A stretch of 64,000 nt of DNA from Theileria orientalis strain Shintoku (taxonomy: Eukaryota; Apicomplexa; Aconoidasida; Piroplasmida; Theileriidae): the NCBI RefSeq assembly GCF_000740895.1, contig NC_025262.1, positions 1,604,001 to 1,668,000 on the forward strand. Direction: 5' to 3'. How positions within the stretch are numbered: the first letter of the stretch is position 1; each line of letters begins with the position of its first letter. Below, one piece after another: positions 33,188-44,830 of the stretch. A program made the translations under genes and the position numbers. Below the pieces are notes generated by a model that had not been told where the DNA came from, ran no database searches, and saw only the letters and a program-made list of their open reading frames with translations.

Positions 33188-33769
33188 AAATATGATAAAA
33201 TAATAGTAAATCTATAAGCAATTAAGCTAATTTGTAATTACAACATAAAGTGTTGAAGATTAAAAAGATGTATATATGTTAGTTGGTGAGTATTAAAGAG
33301 TAATCTAAGTAAATAGGAGGAATAGGTAGTAAAAATTAAGTAGTTTATAAGAATAAAAGGGTAGAGAAAATGATGAAGTATCATATGAATTGGGAAAATA
33401 GAAGATGATTGAGTAATAATATGGAATGAATCTTACACATTTGAGAGTGACCCCGACATTAGTCTTCCATACAATTACATAGAAAAAACAGAGTAATGTA
33501 TTAAAATTGTTAAAACAAAAGATATATAATAGCATTTTTAAATAAAACTTAAGATTAATTGGTCTTTTAAGACTAAATTTGGAGTGATACGTAGGTGGAC
33601 ACACCATGGCACAAAAAATAGGGGAAAATAAATGTAAAATAGAAGGATTGTCAAATAAAAACATAAATATCGCATACACATTAAAATTTAAAATAATATT
33701 TGATGAAGTTGAATAGGTTGATGGTAGAAAAAGAAAGTGTAATATAGTTAACCAGGAGCGAAGATTAAG
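33188..33769. other. AT-rich intergenic region, no confident gene
   Basis: This separates thioredoxin reductase from condensin H, both on the plus strand. A 124-codon minus frame (33679-33305) is Phe/Tyr-rich and looks like A/T-driven noise. Its inner piece around 33480-33430, followed by a GTAAG-like donor, is slightly more coding-like. I cannot build a convincing exon chain. Confidence 0.35.
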
Positions 33770-36716
33770 ATGAAGGATGGAATAAGATTGACAGCAAAAA
33801 GGAAAACATTAGTGGAATTAAATGAAAATTCGCCAACAAGGAAAAGATCTAAAAGAGTGTCAGATGGAATGAATGAGGAAAATGAACAGAAAAATAGGTT
33901 AACAAAAGCATCGGGAGTGACGAATGTAGGAGGTAACAAGGGAATGGGAGTGGCATCGGGAAGTAGTGGTGGGAACACGGAGGATAGCAGTAAAAGAGAA
34001 GAGGAGAAGGTGGACAAGACGAAGCTGTTGTCGCTGTTCACAGACTGCATGACGGCACTCTCGTCAAACAAAATATGCTCATGGAACGCATTCGACATAG
34101 GAATCATAGACCACATGGACGACCTGGTGACACTAAAGAATGAACAGGTGGAGGAGGAGGACATAGGAGGTAAGGATATATGGAAACGATAGCTATTTAC
34201 GATAATACGGTAACGTAAACAGATACTGGGAATATGCATTGGTGAATAGTAGTTGTAATAAGTATATGGTTATATTAAGGGAGTGATAGGTAGATATTGA
34301 TACACAAATAAACAATGGAAACTAAGTAAAGTACTAGTAACTAATATTAGAAATTAAAAGGAAAGTGAATGGAAAACAAAACAGAATAAACGCAATAAAA
34401 ATAACAATTGATGTAGATGTGTGCTTCTCAACAGCATCGAAGGTGGTGGAAGGAGCAAGTAAAGTGTACGGATACAGAGTGGAGGCAGTGTACGATAAGA
34501 CGTTCAACGTGCTGATGAACATACAGACGACGGAAAAGGAACAGAAGAAGCAGAGAACAGGAAAGAAAAAAATATACGAGTTCACAGGAGGGAACACACT
34601 GTCGCCAGAAAGTGAAGTGACGCTGTCGGAGCTGCCAGTGGAGGCGATACTGATGGACCCGTTTTTCCTGAAAATATCGTCACTCTTCGACCAGTCAGGA
34701 CCACAAGGACTGCTGTTGGTGAATCTGTTGGTAAACAATAACCTGCAGCTGTCACTATCGAGTACAGCAAGCACAGTGGAAAGTGAAGAGTTGAGAGATA
34801 AAAGTGGTGGTATTAGTGGTACTGGTAATAGTGGTATTAGTGGTAGTGGTGGCAGTAGTAGTCAAGGATTAACGGCAAATGACTTGACATTGGCAATTAG
34901 TGGTTGTAGTAGCAGTAGGGATGCTACTAATAGAATTAGCAGTATTGGTAGAGGTTACAACGATGGCGAAGATGACAATAGCTATGACAGCATAAACTAC
35001 AATGGTGGGAATACGAAGTTGAACAGGAGTCTGTTGAGTCAAATAGTAGGTGGCTACAGTGATATGGAAATACTGCCAGAACTGAGTAAATACATGAGGA
35101 AGCTGTCGCCGGAGATGCTGCCGAGGCACCTGCAGGAGGAGTTGACAGACCTGCCGGCAGAATTGATACCGAACCTGACGCAGGAAAAGTTGGCAATAAG
35201 TGACCAGGGGCAGCACGCACTGGAAGATGATCCAGCGGTAGATATACAGCTAGAAGAAGGAGAGTCGATGCATCCGTACAGCCAGGACATGGAATCGAAT
35301 GAAGATGCACTGGATGTATTGCAGCAAACGCAAGAGTCGTCGGCCTACGGAGAACGATACGACAGCTACGCAGATGAGGGAGGCTACGATGGAACGCAGG
35401 AAGAGTTCTACGACGCAAACGAAGTGGGAGAAGACCTGAACCTACTGGACAGAATTAACATAATGGACATAAACAACCAGCTCTCATTTTACTCAACGAG
35501 TAACCTGATGTTGACACCAAGGAAGGAAGGGCTGGCTGGCGAGGGAACAGGATTTGCCAGTAGCACGACGGGGCTCAAGAGTCTCACAATTGGAGGAGTT
35601 GGAGGAACAGGGCTGGGACTATCAGGATCAGGGGCGAGTGCGAGTGAAAGGGGGTTGAAAAACAGAACGGCAAAGGTGAAGGCGGAGAAGGTGACGATAG
35701 AAAAGTACATATACACGAGGAACCTGAACGAGGAACTGGACTCAATAGAACTGCTGGCGCACTACGTAGCAGCAACGAAGACGACAAACGCAGGGCTGAA
35801 CGTAAAGTCAGGGCTCAACGGCATTTTAAACGCACGCAAACAGGCGAGTAAGGCGGGCGGTGCCAGCGCCAAGGGAGGCAGCGGGGGAAGGAGCTGGTTT
35901 GAAGGCAACTTCGTGAACCTGGCGCACAAAGTGGGCCTGAACCAGCTGCTCAGCAACTATAACATCTACCTGAACCTGGCGAACGCACAGGGTGATCCTT
36001 CGAGAGGCACGAGCGCCCTTGGTGGCAGCGGCACGGTGTTGGAAAGCAGCATGGACCAGCTGACGCACCAGCTGAGCCACCTGAACAGCATCAGGCACAG
36101 CGTCCTGGGAAGCAGGAGGACGAGCATAGGCGGCGACCTTGGGGACATGGACCCGGTGGGCGACGGCTTCGACTACGAGATGAGCCAGCAGATGGACGAG
36201 CAGAGCAACTTCGTAGACGTGCTGAAGCTGAAGACGTACATCCTGGAGTACCTGAGCACTGCGGCGGCCAGCACTGACGGCACCGACAGTGCGACTGGCG
36301 CAGCCGGTGCAGGCGGAAGGGACGGCGGGAGCACGGACGTCAGGTTCAACGGACTGGTGGACTACATATACAGGAGGGTCAACAAAAACGTGATCAGCAT
36401 ACACATCCTCTTCGTGTGCCTGCTCCACGTCTGCAACGAGTCTAACCTGCGTCTGGAGCCACTCGACCAGGGCAAAGACGGGAGGACGCCGAGAACGGGA
36501 AGGGAAGGTAGGCAGTAGTAGTACCAGTAGTAGTAGTATTGGTACTACCACTGGTAATACCAATAGTAACAACAAGAATAGTAGTAGTAGTAATAGTTAT
36601 GGTTTTTACACTTTTTAGGCGGAGATGCCTTGGTCATTGTGCCTAACACGCAGGAATTGAGTAACAGTTCGGCGAATAACGACTTCAGAATAAAGTTCGA
36701 CTCTTTTAATCCATAA
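33770..36716 (+). CDS. Condensin complex subunit 2 (CAP-H / Barren)
   Basis: Exons 33770-34169, 34351-36507 and 36619-36716 join in phase (2655 nt, 884 aa). The N-terminal Barren block LLSLFTDCMTALSSNKICSWNAF then IIDHMDDLV is followed after intron 1 by GASKVYGYRVEAVYDKTFNVLMNI, the kleisin N-terminal segment that contacts the SMC2 neck. The C-terminal kleisin block shows VDVLKLKTYILEYL and ISIHILFVCLLHVCNESNLRLEP, which contacts SMC4. The middle is acidic and Gly/Ser-rich, including GGISGTGNSGISGSGGSSS. Condensin compacts chromosomes for mitosis. Codon use drifts from AT-rich at the 5' end to strongly GC-rich near the 3' end of exon 2. Confidence 0.88.
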
Positions 36717-36855
36717 TGTTATAAGAACATAGACGGAATACCACTGTAAAATTAGCTAGAAAATCCGCGAATACGTGAATTAACATGTATAGTAGCCGGT
36801 GAATGTGTAGTTGGGCCAACCAAGATAGCACAACTTTAACAGTTACTTAAAATAA

Positions 36856-37625
36856 ATGTACGCTAATGTCTGTAAAATATTCGTAGCACTTTTTGCAATA
36901 GTCAGAGTGGACTCCATAGGGATAAACGGGTCGTTTACATGTGGAATCCTCCAGGCGTTGAGTGACCCAACGCGAGATTCCAAATATAAGGTAGGTTTAC
37001 CGCCATATAATACATATATACACCAATAGAACAGTATAAATGAGTAATTGTATCTGTTTGTCAATTTATCGGCAATTTATATTGACACTAACGTAATATT
37101 ATCCACCACTAACTTACACACTAATTTCGTAGTTCGGAGGAGTATTTCTACCAAATTCTGGCATAAAATGGTACTGTAAACGGAAATCGATCTTAGATAA
37201 AGTTGGATTTAAACTGAGAAGATTTAAAAACTCCTTTTTATACAATGACTGTGACAAGAATGATGACGGTTATGGGAACAGTATTATCGAGGATATTGGT
37301 ACCGATAACGAGGCCTGTAGAATAGTAATAGTGAACCCACTGGTATGTGAGCTACAATTAAAGTGAATTGGTTGTTATTTAAGTAGTTTATTTGCTGATT
37401 AGAGTGTAAGTTATCTCGTAATTATTGAGAAGCTACTGGTAAAATAATACACACATTACATTAATTTAACCAGTCTTTAGCCAATTAAATCGATTAATAA
37501 CCTGTGTGTAGTCTTTATTGGTAGAATTGAAGAAAAAGAAGCACATAAACATCGAATTAAAGGGCGATAAATTAAAGATTATTAAAAATGGACTATTGAA
37601 TAGATTTTTTAATAACCACTTGTAG
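36856..37625 (+). CDS. Small secreted protein of unknown function (152 aa)
   Basis: Three exons, 36856-36990, 37133-37342 and 37512-37625, all join in phase 0 with good GTAGGT/GTATGT donors and total 459 nt. The leader MYANVCKIFVALFAIVRVDS is a signal peptide. The mature part is basic with five Cys beyond the leader (C in FTC, WYC, DCD, EAC), and ends in Lys/Asn-rich KKKKHINIELKGDKLKIIKNG. There is no FAINT Trp core. A signal peptide followed by a basic body also fits apicoplast import. I do not recognise the family. No continuous frame exposes this gene. Confidence 0.6.
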
Positions 37626-37779
37626 TATATTGATAAATGTGTATGTATGTGCTATTCAAATGTGCTTTGTTTACTAGCCAAGGTGGCTAGCAGTTTTATG
37701 TATCTGTACACAGGGTGATAATTATATAGGTATTGCGACTAGGTTGAACAGTAGTATTCGATTAAGTCAACTAAAATTT

Positions 37780-39566
37780 ATGAACTGTATGCAAAATAAG
37801 ATTAGAAGTGCAGTACCAATAGTATTACCACTGCTACTGCAAACACTGGCAAGACTGGTTATATTAGCAACACTGGCGTCAATAATAACATCGAGTGCAA
37901 AGGTGATGGCTAACACAAAAAAGGGGCTGGCCAAAAGAAGAGGATGCAAAGTCGAAGACACGGATGTCTTTAACTCGTACAGACTGAGCCAACTAATCGA
38001 CGACATAATGGACATACTGATAGTGGAAAACAAAAAGAACATAGACAACACGCGCCTAGAAATAGGAAATGCGAAGGACAACGAAGCACAAGTGAAGACG
38101 AGTGCCAGGAGCAACGGAAACTCGGAGCCAAAAGGAAGAAAAAAGATGAAGAGTGGCAGTAGAAGAGGATACAGTAATACAAATGGAAAGGGGTATAAAA
38201 ATATTAGTAAAAGTAGCATTAGAAGGAGTAGCAAAGATGAAAAAGGAATTAGTGATGAAAAGGAGACTAACGGTGTCGAAGAAAGCATAGTTAGCATCTA
38301 CATTGTGAATGAATACAACGATGCAGGCTATGGCAATAATAGTAACGCCAATTCTGGTAATGAAAGTGCTAGTTATCCCAAGGATGAAAATGGGAATGAT
38401 AGTGATGATGACACAGGCATTAACAATAAAAATGACACTGGCGATGACGATGGAAATACAGAAATTATTAGCAGCGGAAGTGAATATGACAGTGAAAGCA
38501 GAAGTGGCACAGATACAGATGATATAGGAGCAGTGACGACGATGGCGATGGCAATGGCGATCACAGACACGCCGACAACAATAAGCACCGCTGTTACGAG
38601 TAGTACGAATACGAGCATTAGCACAGCCAATACCAGTATTAGCACAGTCAATAGCAATATTAGCACTACGAATACCAGTATCAGCACGACGAGTAGCAGT
38701 ATTGGCACGACGAATACGACAGTAAGAACGATTCAAAGTATCTGTGATTCGGATTATAGCAGCTATAGTAACAACGCTGCTGCAAGTGACAAGGGTAAAA
38801 GTGGAGTAAAAAGTGACACAACAGCAATAGTAGAAAGTAAAGGCCATGTCGCAATAAAAAAATTCAGAAGAAAAGGTGGAATGAAAGAAGATTATGATGA
38901 GGAAGAAGAGGAAGACGAAGATGTTGTCACAAGCATAAGTGTTGTGGATAAGAGGAGAAACGGTAAAAAGGAACTTAAACAGTTGATAAGTGACATGATA
39001 CATATAGTGAGAGGAGATGAAAACTTTAGAGTCAAGGAAATCGAAGATAACCTTAAGTTTATAAACTACTTTAATCAGAAAATACCGGACGAAATTAAGC
39101 TGAATAACCAGAAACTGGAACAGTGTAGACATAAGTTAGCAGTGAACGAAAGGAACATAATACATGGAAGACCAAGTATGACGAACCAACAACTGAACAA
39201 GGTGAAGGAGAAGATGGAAATGCTCAGAGAAGAAAACGAAGCACTAAAAAGAGGATCGGAAAGACTAAAAAGAATAGAAAAGGACCTGAGGGAAAGAATG
39301 AGGAGAATCAAGGCGTACTTAAGAGTGTTTGAAGGGTCCCAAGGGTTCATTCTAGGTAAACAGTAGCTAGATAACAGCAGATATTTCACAAGTTGGTTAC
39401 CAGACTGGTAATTGTACTAGTTTGTTACCACACTGTTAATTGTATTAGTTAGTCAGAACAGTGATAATTGTACTAGTTAGTTACCACACTGGTCAATGTA
39501 CTAGTTGGTTAACACTAATTAGTTGGTAAGGTAGCTGCTGGTGATGAGATGGAAGTAGTGACATAA
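37780..39566 (+). CDS. Ser/Thr-rich coiled-coil protein, unknown function
   Basis: The open frame begins at ATG 37780, with a hydrophobic stretch (residues 10-40, VPIVLPLLLQTLARLVILATLA). An alternative start at ATG 37906 (MANTKKG) would omit it. The body has an acidic, Ser/Thr/Asn-rich region with reiterated short units (SISTANTSISTVN type, about 275-325). A Glu/Lys coiled coil at about 430-515 includes MEMLREENEALKRGSERLKRIEKDLRERM. Without splicing the frame stops at 39366. A GT donor at 39356 spliced to an acceptor at 39534 adds AAGDEMEVVT and ends at 39566. I cannot tell which end is used. No known domain was recognised. Confidence 0.6.
39393..39504. repeat. Four tandem 28-bp imperfect repeats
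   Basis: Units at 39393-39420, 39421-39448, 39449-39476 and 39477-39504 each read ttngttaccacactggtaattgtactag with a few changes; a partial fifth follows. There are no spacers, so it is not a CRISPR array. It lies in the presumed last intron or 3' flank of the coiled-coil gene. Confidence 0.85.
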
Positions 39567-40224
39567 ATGTGTATAGGATTCGTTATTCCTTTAGTATGGT
39601 TCACAATACTTAAAATGTGGAACTATAAAAGAGTAGCCACAGCGAGGAAAAATTAAAAAGAATTAATCGCCTGGAAATAATATATGGTTTATAATGGTAA
39701 AAGATAACGTGTATAAGTATGTATATTTCGTCTATAATAGATGTGTAATACATGAGTATTAGAAAATAGCATAAATTGATATGGCACATTAATATGTATA
39801 TGGCTAGCATAAAAATATGGAATCAACACAGTAGCAATAGTAATAACAAGGTACAATAACAAATACAGCGGTAACAGTAACAATAGTAACAGTGAGGAGA
39901 TACAATGACATTAGCATTGTAAATAACAACTCAAACTAAGAACAATATACAATAACAGTAACAATATACAATTAACAGTAACACAATTAACAATATACAG
40001 TAAAAGTAACACAATTAACAATATACAGTAACAGTAACACAATTAACAATATACAGTAACAGTAACAACATACAATAACAATATACAATATGCAGTAACA
40101 ACATACAGTAACAGTATACAACATACAGTAACAACATACAGTAAAACAGTAACAACAGAGTAACATTAGCATGGTAACAGTATACAACATACAGTAAAAC
40201 AGTAACAACAATACTTGAAAGAAG
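39567..40224. other. Convergent 3' intergenic region with AAC/AGT microsatellite
   Basis: This is the 3' flank of the coiled-coil gene (plus) and of SDA1 (minus). From about 39830 it is almost all simple sequence of acagtaac/caatatac type. Between 39981 and 40064 there is a 28-bp period seen at three copies of acacaatta (39981, 40009, 40037). No gene is present. Confidence 0.6.
39960..40215. repeat. Simple-sequence array of acagtaac/caatatac units
   Basis: Units such as aacaatatacagtaacagtaacac recur with a 28-bp period at the left end (39981, 40009, 40037) and degrade into shorter caacatacagt units to 40215. It occupies the gap between two convergent gene ends. Confidence 0.75.
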
Positions 40225-43200
40225 TTAGTGGTGGCGCCTCTGCTTCTTCTTCATGTTGCCCTTGTTGAGGCCCCTGATGTGGCGCTTGAGACGACTCATC
40301 TGCTCAGCAACGGAGACGTTGCGCTTCTGCTTCACACGCCTGCTCTGAAGAGTCATCAGAAGAGGCTTGTTGCGCTGCTTAATCCTGTTGGTGAGACTCT
40401 GCTTGCTGCCCTTACGACTCTGAGCAAGCTTCCTGGCAGCCAGCCTGTCGCGCTTACTGGCAATCTTGTCCTGAAGCCTCTGCTGCCGCCGCCGCTTCTT
40501 ACTTGAAGTGTAAAGAAGCCTAGACTCGTCGAGATCAGCAATGGAGTCGGAATCAGAGTCAGAGTCAGAGCCTGAACCAGCATCTGAGTCTGAGACAGCA
40601 TCTGTATTGCTGCCATCAGAGGCTGTATTGCTGTCATCAGAGGCTGAGTCAGCATGAGATATGTCTTCAGCATCTGAATGAGGGTTAGAGGCATCTTCAG
40701 TGACTAAATTAGGGTGGGAGCCATCTTTAGAAACAGGGCCTGAGTGAGACTTACTGTGTGATTTACGCTTAGGATGGCTTGGTTTGAGATAAATATCAGT
40801 GTCAGACACGGGTACCAACTGAGGAACGACCTCATCATCTTGGTCATTGTCATCTTGATCATTATCCAGCTCACCATCATCTTGCTCCTCTTCACTGTCA
40901 TCATATTCTTCAAGTTCATCAGCGTCAGATGATAGTGGTTCATCATCAGATTCGGCAACTGAGTCTACATCGGCATCAGAAGAGTATTCAGAGGAGTCTG
41001 AGGGCAATTCATCATGATCATCATCATGAACATGCTCATCATTATCACCATCAACAGAGTGGTAATCGCCATGATAATGATCTGATCCTGGTGAATGTGT
41101 TTGATCTTCACATTTAAGTGAATTCAGTTTACGTTTTTGCCGTATCTAAAAAAGAATTAGCGAGGCAAATAGTATTTGTACAGAAGGGTGGATGATTAAA
41201 TGAAACATACCAGTTGTATGTTTGCATCTTTCCCTCTAGAAGCCCTATTGAGTTTCTTTGGATCCAACTTTCGGTAAGTGTTAATGAGACTCTTAACACT
41301 TGCACTAACGTCTACACAGCGTTTTTAATAATGGCATTTTTTCAAACATTCATAGGTTAAATAGCGAGAAGTATTAACACAAAGGCATTATTGCAATAAT
41401 AGTTGTATTTACAGTAACAGAAGTAGTAGTAGTGGTAGTAGTAACAATAGTAACAGTAGTAGTAGTAGTAGTAGTAGTAATAGTAACAGTAGTAGTAGTA
41501 GTAATAGTAGTAATAGTAACAGTAGTAGTAGTAGTAATAGTAACAGTAGTAGTAGTAGTAATAGTAAATAAACTTACTCTTGGATTTGTAATTTTTAAAC
41601 TCCACCAAATAGTTTAAAGTGTCCTCACTGAGGACTTCTGGCAACTTATTACATATCTCCCTGATCTGTAAAGGGTTAATACTATTAGTAGCAGTGGGTG
41701 GTAATCTGGTAGCACAACTGGAAATAGTAACTATTGCCAGAAGAGGTAAATAACTATATAACCAGTATTAAGTCCCAGTGGTTAGAAAGTAAAATAGTAA
41801 AAACTTACAGTATTGACTCCTATGGTGATCATGTCATCGGAACGGTCGTGGGCTACGAAATCGTCGACGACCTTCCTGGCCAGAGGCTCAACGAGGGCAG
41901 CATCGAGGCCGCTATAAACAGAAATCACGAACACCAGCAGGACCCTGGTCACAAGGGGCTGCTTGTGGTGAAGGTACTTGGAGAGGTACGAGTAGAAGCT
42001 GGGAACAGTCAGCTTGTGCTTGTTTATAACGACGGCGGCAAGCTTCAGCGCGACGAGCTTGTGCTGGTACTGGAAGTGGTTCTTGGCGCACCGGTCGAGC
42101 AGAGTCTCCACGAGCTTGAAGGGCTCGTAAAGGTCCAAGATGTGACTCAGGGAGTGCGAAACGGGCGGGTCCACAGGCTGAGGAGTCTCAGCGTTGGCGG
42201 AGCCCTGAGCGTCCGTGGAGGCAGCCTCAAAAGTGACGTGATAGTGGTTCTAAAGAACAGTTATGGCGTCGGTGCGCGTTGCGGTTACCTTGGTGGAAAG
42301 CAAAAAGTAAATCGCGGAAAGGGCAATCTTCGGGTTCTGGGCCTTGCACAGCTCGCACAGCTGGTTCAGCGTGAACAGGTCGTTCCAGACGTTACGCCGG
42401 TACAGCTCAATTATTATGCAGCAGCTGAGCAACCTAATGTTCAGGTTCGTGCTTTTGTGCACCTTCTCGAAAAGAAGCTGTTGCAGCCTTTTTACCGACT
42501 ACAGATTAATAGTTAACAGCGAACATAGTCAATAGCAACACAATAAAGTGGATTAGGAGTCATAATTTCTGGTGATAAGATAGCAGTATTTGGTCAAATA
42601 GATGCTCACAATAACAAATGGTTGCATATAGTACTTACTTGTCTGTTCTTCGACTTGGCGCTCAACAGGGCCAGGTCCTTGACAATGTAGTTGTACAGCT
42701 TCTTACGCTGCTCCCGGTCATTCAGGTCCAAGAGATCCAACCATTCGACGAGTATGCTAAGTGAAATTAGTGATGTTGTACTGATTTACTAGCCAATAAT
42801 GTAGTATTTCATTAAAAGCACGTCTTGTTAATAATTTAATTAGTATGCATAGATACACAACTTTAACCAATCTTTGATAACTTAAAACCTACGTCTCCAG
42901 GTCAATTTGCCTCTTCGTTCGAAGTGTAAACGTAGACTTTATCACCATTCTTGTCATCTTCCCGTCCATGACTCTCCGGAATTCCTTAATCAGCTCAATC
43001 AACTTAAGGCACAGCCACCTGCCATCGGCAATACTACCAGCATCATCGGCGCTAGAACTATTCTGGTCAGATGAACTAGGGTTATAAGTGAGCTTATCTA
43101 CGTCACTGCTCTTATTGTAATGTGCGATGGTCTGTAAATTTATGAATACATCACTAGGTATGCTTATCCATTGTCCTAATATCAACTACATAACCTAGGT

Positions 43201-43404
43201 ATCTACTGAAACTACTGAAACTGCTGAAACTGGGCTAACATTGGTGATGAACTGTAACAGTTTCACAAACTCTGTGTTATAAACCTGAGGTGTTAGCTTA
43301 ATTATTTCATACAGAGTGACAAACTCGTTCCATTTTTGTTTGAAAAAATCACAGTTGGCATCAGGGTCCTTCTTGATTTTATTTTCCAGCAAGTTTAAGT
43401 CCAT
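40225..43404 (-). CDS. SDA1 homologue, 60S ribosome biogenesis factor (eight exons)
   Basis: Exons 43404-43240, 43131-42893, 42756-42639, 42498-42289, 42249-41809, 41665-41578, 41311-41211 and 41145-40225 sum to 2283 nt, 760 aa. Family landmarks are, in order: NLLENKIKKDPDA near the start, QRKKLYNYIVKDL, IIIELYRRNVWNDL, HRSDDMITIGVNT, KNVSASVKSLINTYRKLDP and the basic C-terminal tail ending GNMKKKQRRHH. SDA1 acts in nucleolar and nuclear maturation of pre-60S particles. An unusually long acidic Asp/Ser-rich linker (about residues 470-650) separates the N-terminal repeat domain from the basic tail. Intron 6 carries an AGT microsatellite. Overlapping plus-strand frames (for example 41734-42516) are shadows. 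Confidence 0.9.
41421..41567. repeat. AGT/AAC trinucleotide microsatellite in SDA1 intron
   Basis: About 145 bp consists of agt triplets broken at intervals by aat and aac triplets. It lies wholly inside intron 6 of the SDA1 gene (41577-41312), so it is not translated. Confidence 0.85.
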
Positions 43405-43919
43405 TTTTAAAATTATATAAGCCTTCCCAGGGCTATTAGTTTTTTGTATTAATAGAAGATAGTGAAAGAATAGGTCAAATTAAACAGGCGATATATATGT
43501 TATGGATTTAATGAGCTCAATATTTCAATATAAATGTGACCTTCCGCTAATTTTATAAAAACGTATAAAAGATTCCTACTATTAATTCAATAATTAAAAG
43601 ATAAATAGATCAAAAATACATTAAAATGGCATAAAACAGACTAATATACAACAATAAGACGATTATTCTATTACTTATAAAATATTAATCAAATAATAAT
43701 GAATTAAAAGATTTTCAATTCCATTGTGCTGTCGTTTTATATTTTATAAAGAACTTCCATTATCTAAAGTCGAATGATTCCACTTTCTATTATTAGACAG
43801 TAATACCTATAATTGGTTTATATTGAACTTATAATAAAGTTAGAACAACTATACTCGATAAAATTTAGGTTTATGTTTCATTAAAGATACTAAAAGTAAT
43901 TTTAGCACATTTGAAACGG
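43405..43919. other. AT-rich intergenic region between SDA1 start and tRNA gene
   Basis: The first part is the 5' flank of SDA1 (ATG 43404, minus strand); the last part is the upstream flank of tRNA-Arg. No exon was recognised. Confidence 0.45.
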
Positions 43920-43993
43920 GTGTGTGTAGCGCTAATGGATAACGCGTCGCCCTCCGGAGGCGAAGATTGTGGGTTCGAATCCCATCACACACG
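43920..43993 (+). tRNA. tRNA-Arg (anticodon CCG)
   Basis: The sequence folds as a canonical cloverleaf. The acceptor arms are GTGTGTG (43920-43926) and CACACAC (43986-43992), with G as discriminator. The D arm is GCG...CGC. The anticodon stem TCGCC/GGCGA encloses loop CTCCGGA, giving anticodon CCG. The T arm is GTGGG-TTCGAAT-CCCAT with the standard GGGTTCGAATCCC B box. No intron is present and CCA is not encoded, as usual in eukaryotes. It reads CGG arginine codons. The acceptor stem is a purely alternating GT/AC helix, which is unusual. I found no other tRNA in the window. Confidence 0.95.
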
Positions 43994-44309
43994 AATCGCT
44001 AATCGGGCCTCATTTCTCGTTATTTGTTTAAAATTATATACTATCAGTAATGTAGATTCATTTTAATTACGTTTTGGAACTTATTTAGCAATTAGTATTG
44101 ATATAGAAGGCCGGAATGGTATCAGCCTTGACAGGCACATTGATCAAGTGGTATCTTTCTCTTTATTTTAGAGATTATAAGCTCTGTTTACTCAGATATT
44201 TATTTGATGCTGCTAATATTGGTGATATCCCTTGTGGAATTCACAGTTATTTGACTTAATTAGCCACTAACTAGCTATAACTAATTCTCTGATTAGTGAT
44301 CCCCCGACA

Positions 44310-44640
44310 ATGGAAATAATTAAGCAAATAAACGAGAGCAAGCACTTTATAATTGAACAAATAGACGAAGGCGTAGCCCTGTGTAAAGATCCAGTCATTC
44401 ACTTCCTTAAGGTACCAATTACTTAAGTCATTTACAACACTTATTCACCATTCAGTGTGTATTTACCTATTTTACTCTCATAATCTATTCAATTAACCAA
44501 ATAGCTGCTTAATACATCCATAAACATTGATATGTTAACAGGACGAGGTGACTAGGAGACTTGAGATCGCGGAATGTTTCGTTCCTTCCGACGCTAAAAA
44601 CCAGGAATCTGCCGCCAGTCCTTCTAAGGCATCTGAGTAG
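44310..44640 (+). CDS. Small two-exon protein (66 aa), unknown
   Basis: Exons 44310-44411 and 44542-44640 join in phase 0 (GTACCA donor, TTAACAG acceptor) for 66 aa. The peptide is amphipathic and acidic: MEIIKQINESKHFIIEQ then VALCKDPVIHFLKDEV, ending in a Ser/Ala tail with SPSKASE. There is no signal peptide or membrane segment. Two Cys are present (about 26 and 46). I do not recognise the family. It sits between the tRNA and the ARL2 gene, converging with the latter. The coding quality of both exons is good, so I think it is real. Confidence 0.6.
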
Positions 44641-44830
44641 GCTCTTGTAACCGAGACATATCAGCCTCCATTGCTAACTGTAATGTGGTGTACTATATGG
44701 CCATACGTGTGAACTTGTACCGGCACGTTCTCAGTGACGCCACTAGTAGTTCCGATCCCAAGTATCACTTGATACTCAGCCTGCATCAAGCACGTAAAGA
44801 GTATGGTACAGTAAATTAGAGTGGGCATGT

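Noticed and set aside
33305..33679. 124-codon minus frame rich in Phe and Tyr
   Set aside because: Typical of A/T-rich noncoding DNA; no coherent exon chain, domain or leader could be built around it.
35826..36575. 249-codon minus-strand frame opposite condensin H
   Set aside because: Shadow of a GC-rich exon that encodes the conserved kleisin C-terminus.
38056..39132. 358-codon minus-strand frame opposite the coiled-coil gene
   Set aside because: Composition (Ile/Thr/Phe/Cys) mirrors AAT/AGT repeats on the other strand; no motif or start context supports it.
39393..40215. Regular 28-bp repeats suggesting a CRISPR array
   Set aside because: The units are contiguous without unique spacers, and the genome is eukaryotic.
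41734..42516. 260-codon plus-strand frame
   Set aside because: It lies antisense to SDA1 exons 4 and 5, which match the SDA1 family and have correct splice sites.
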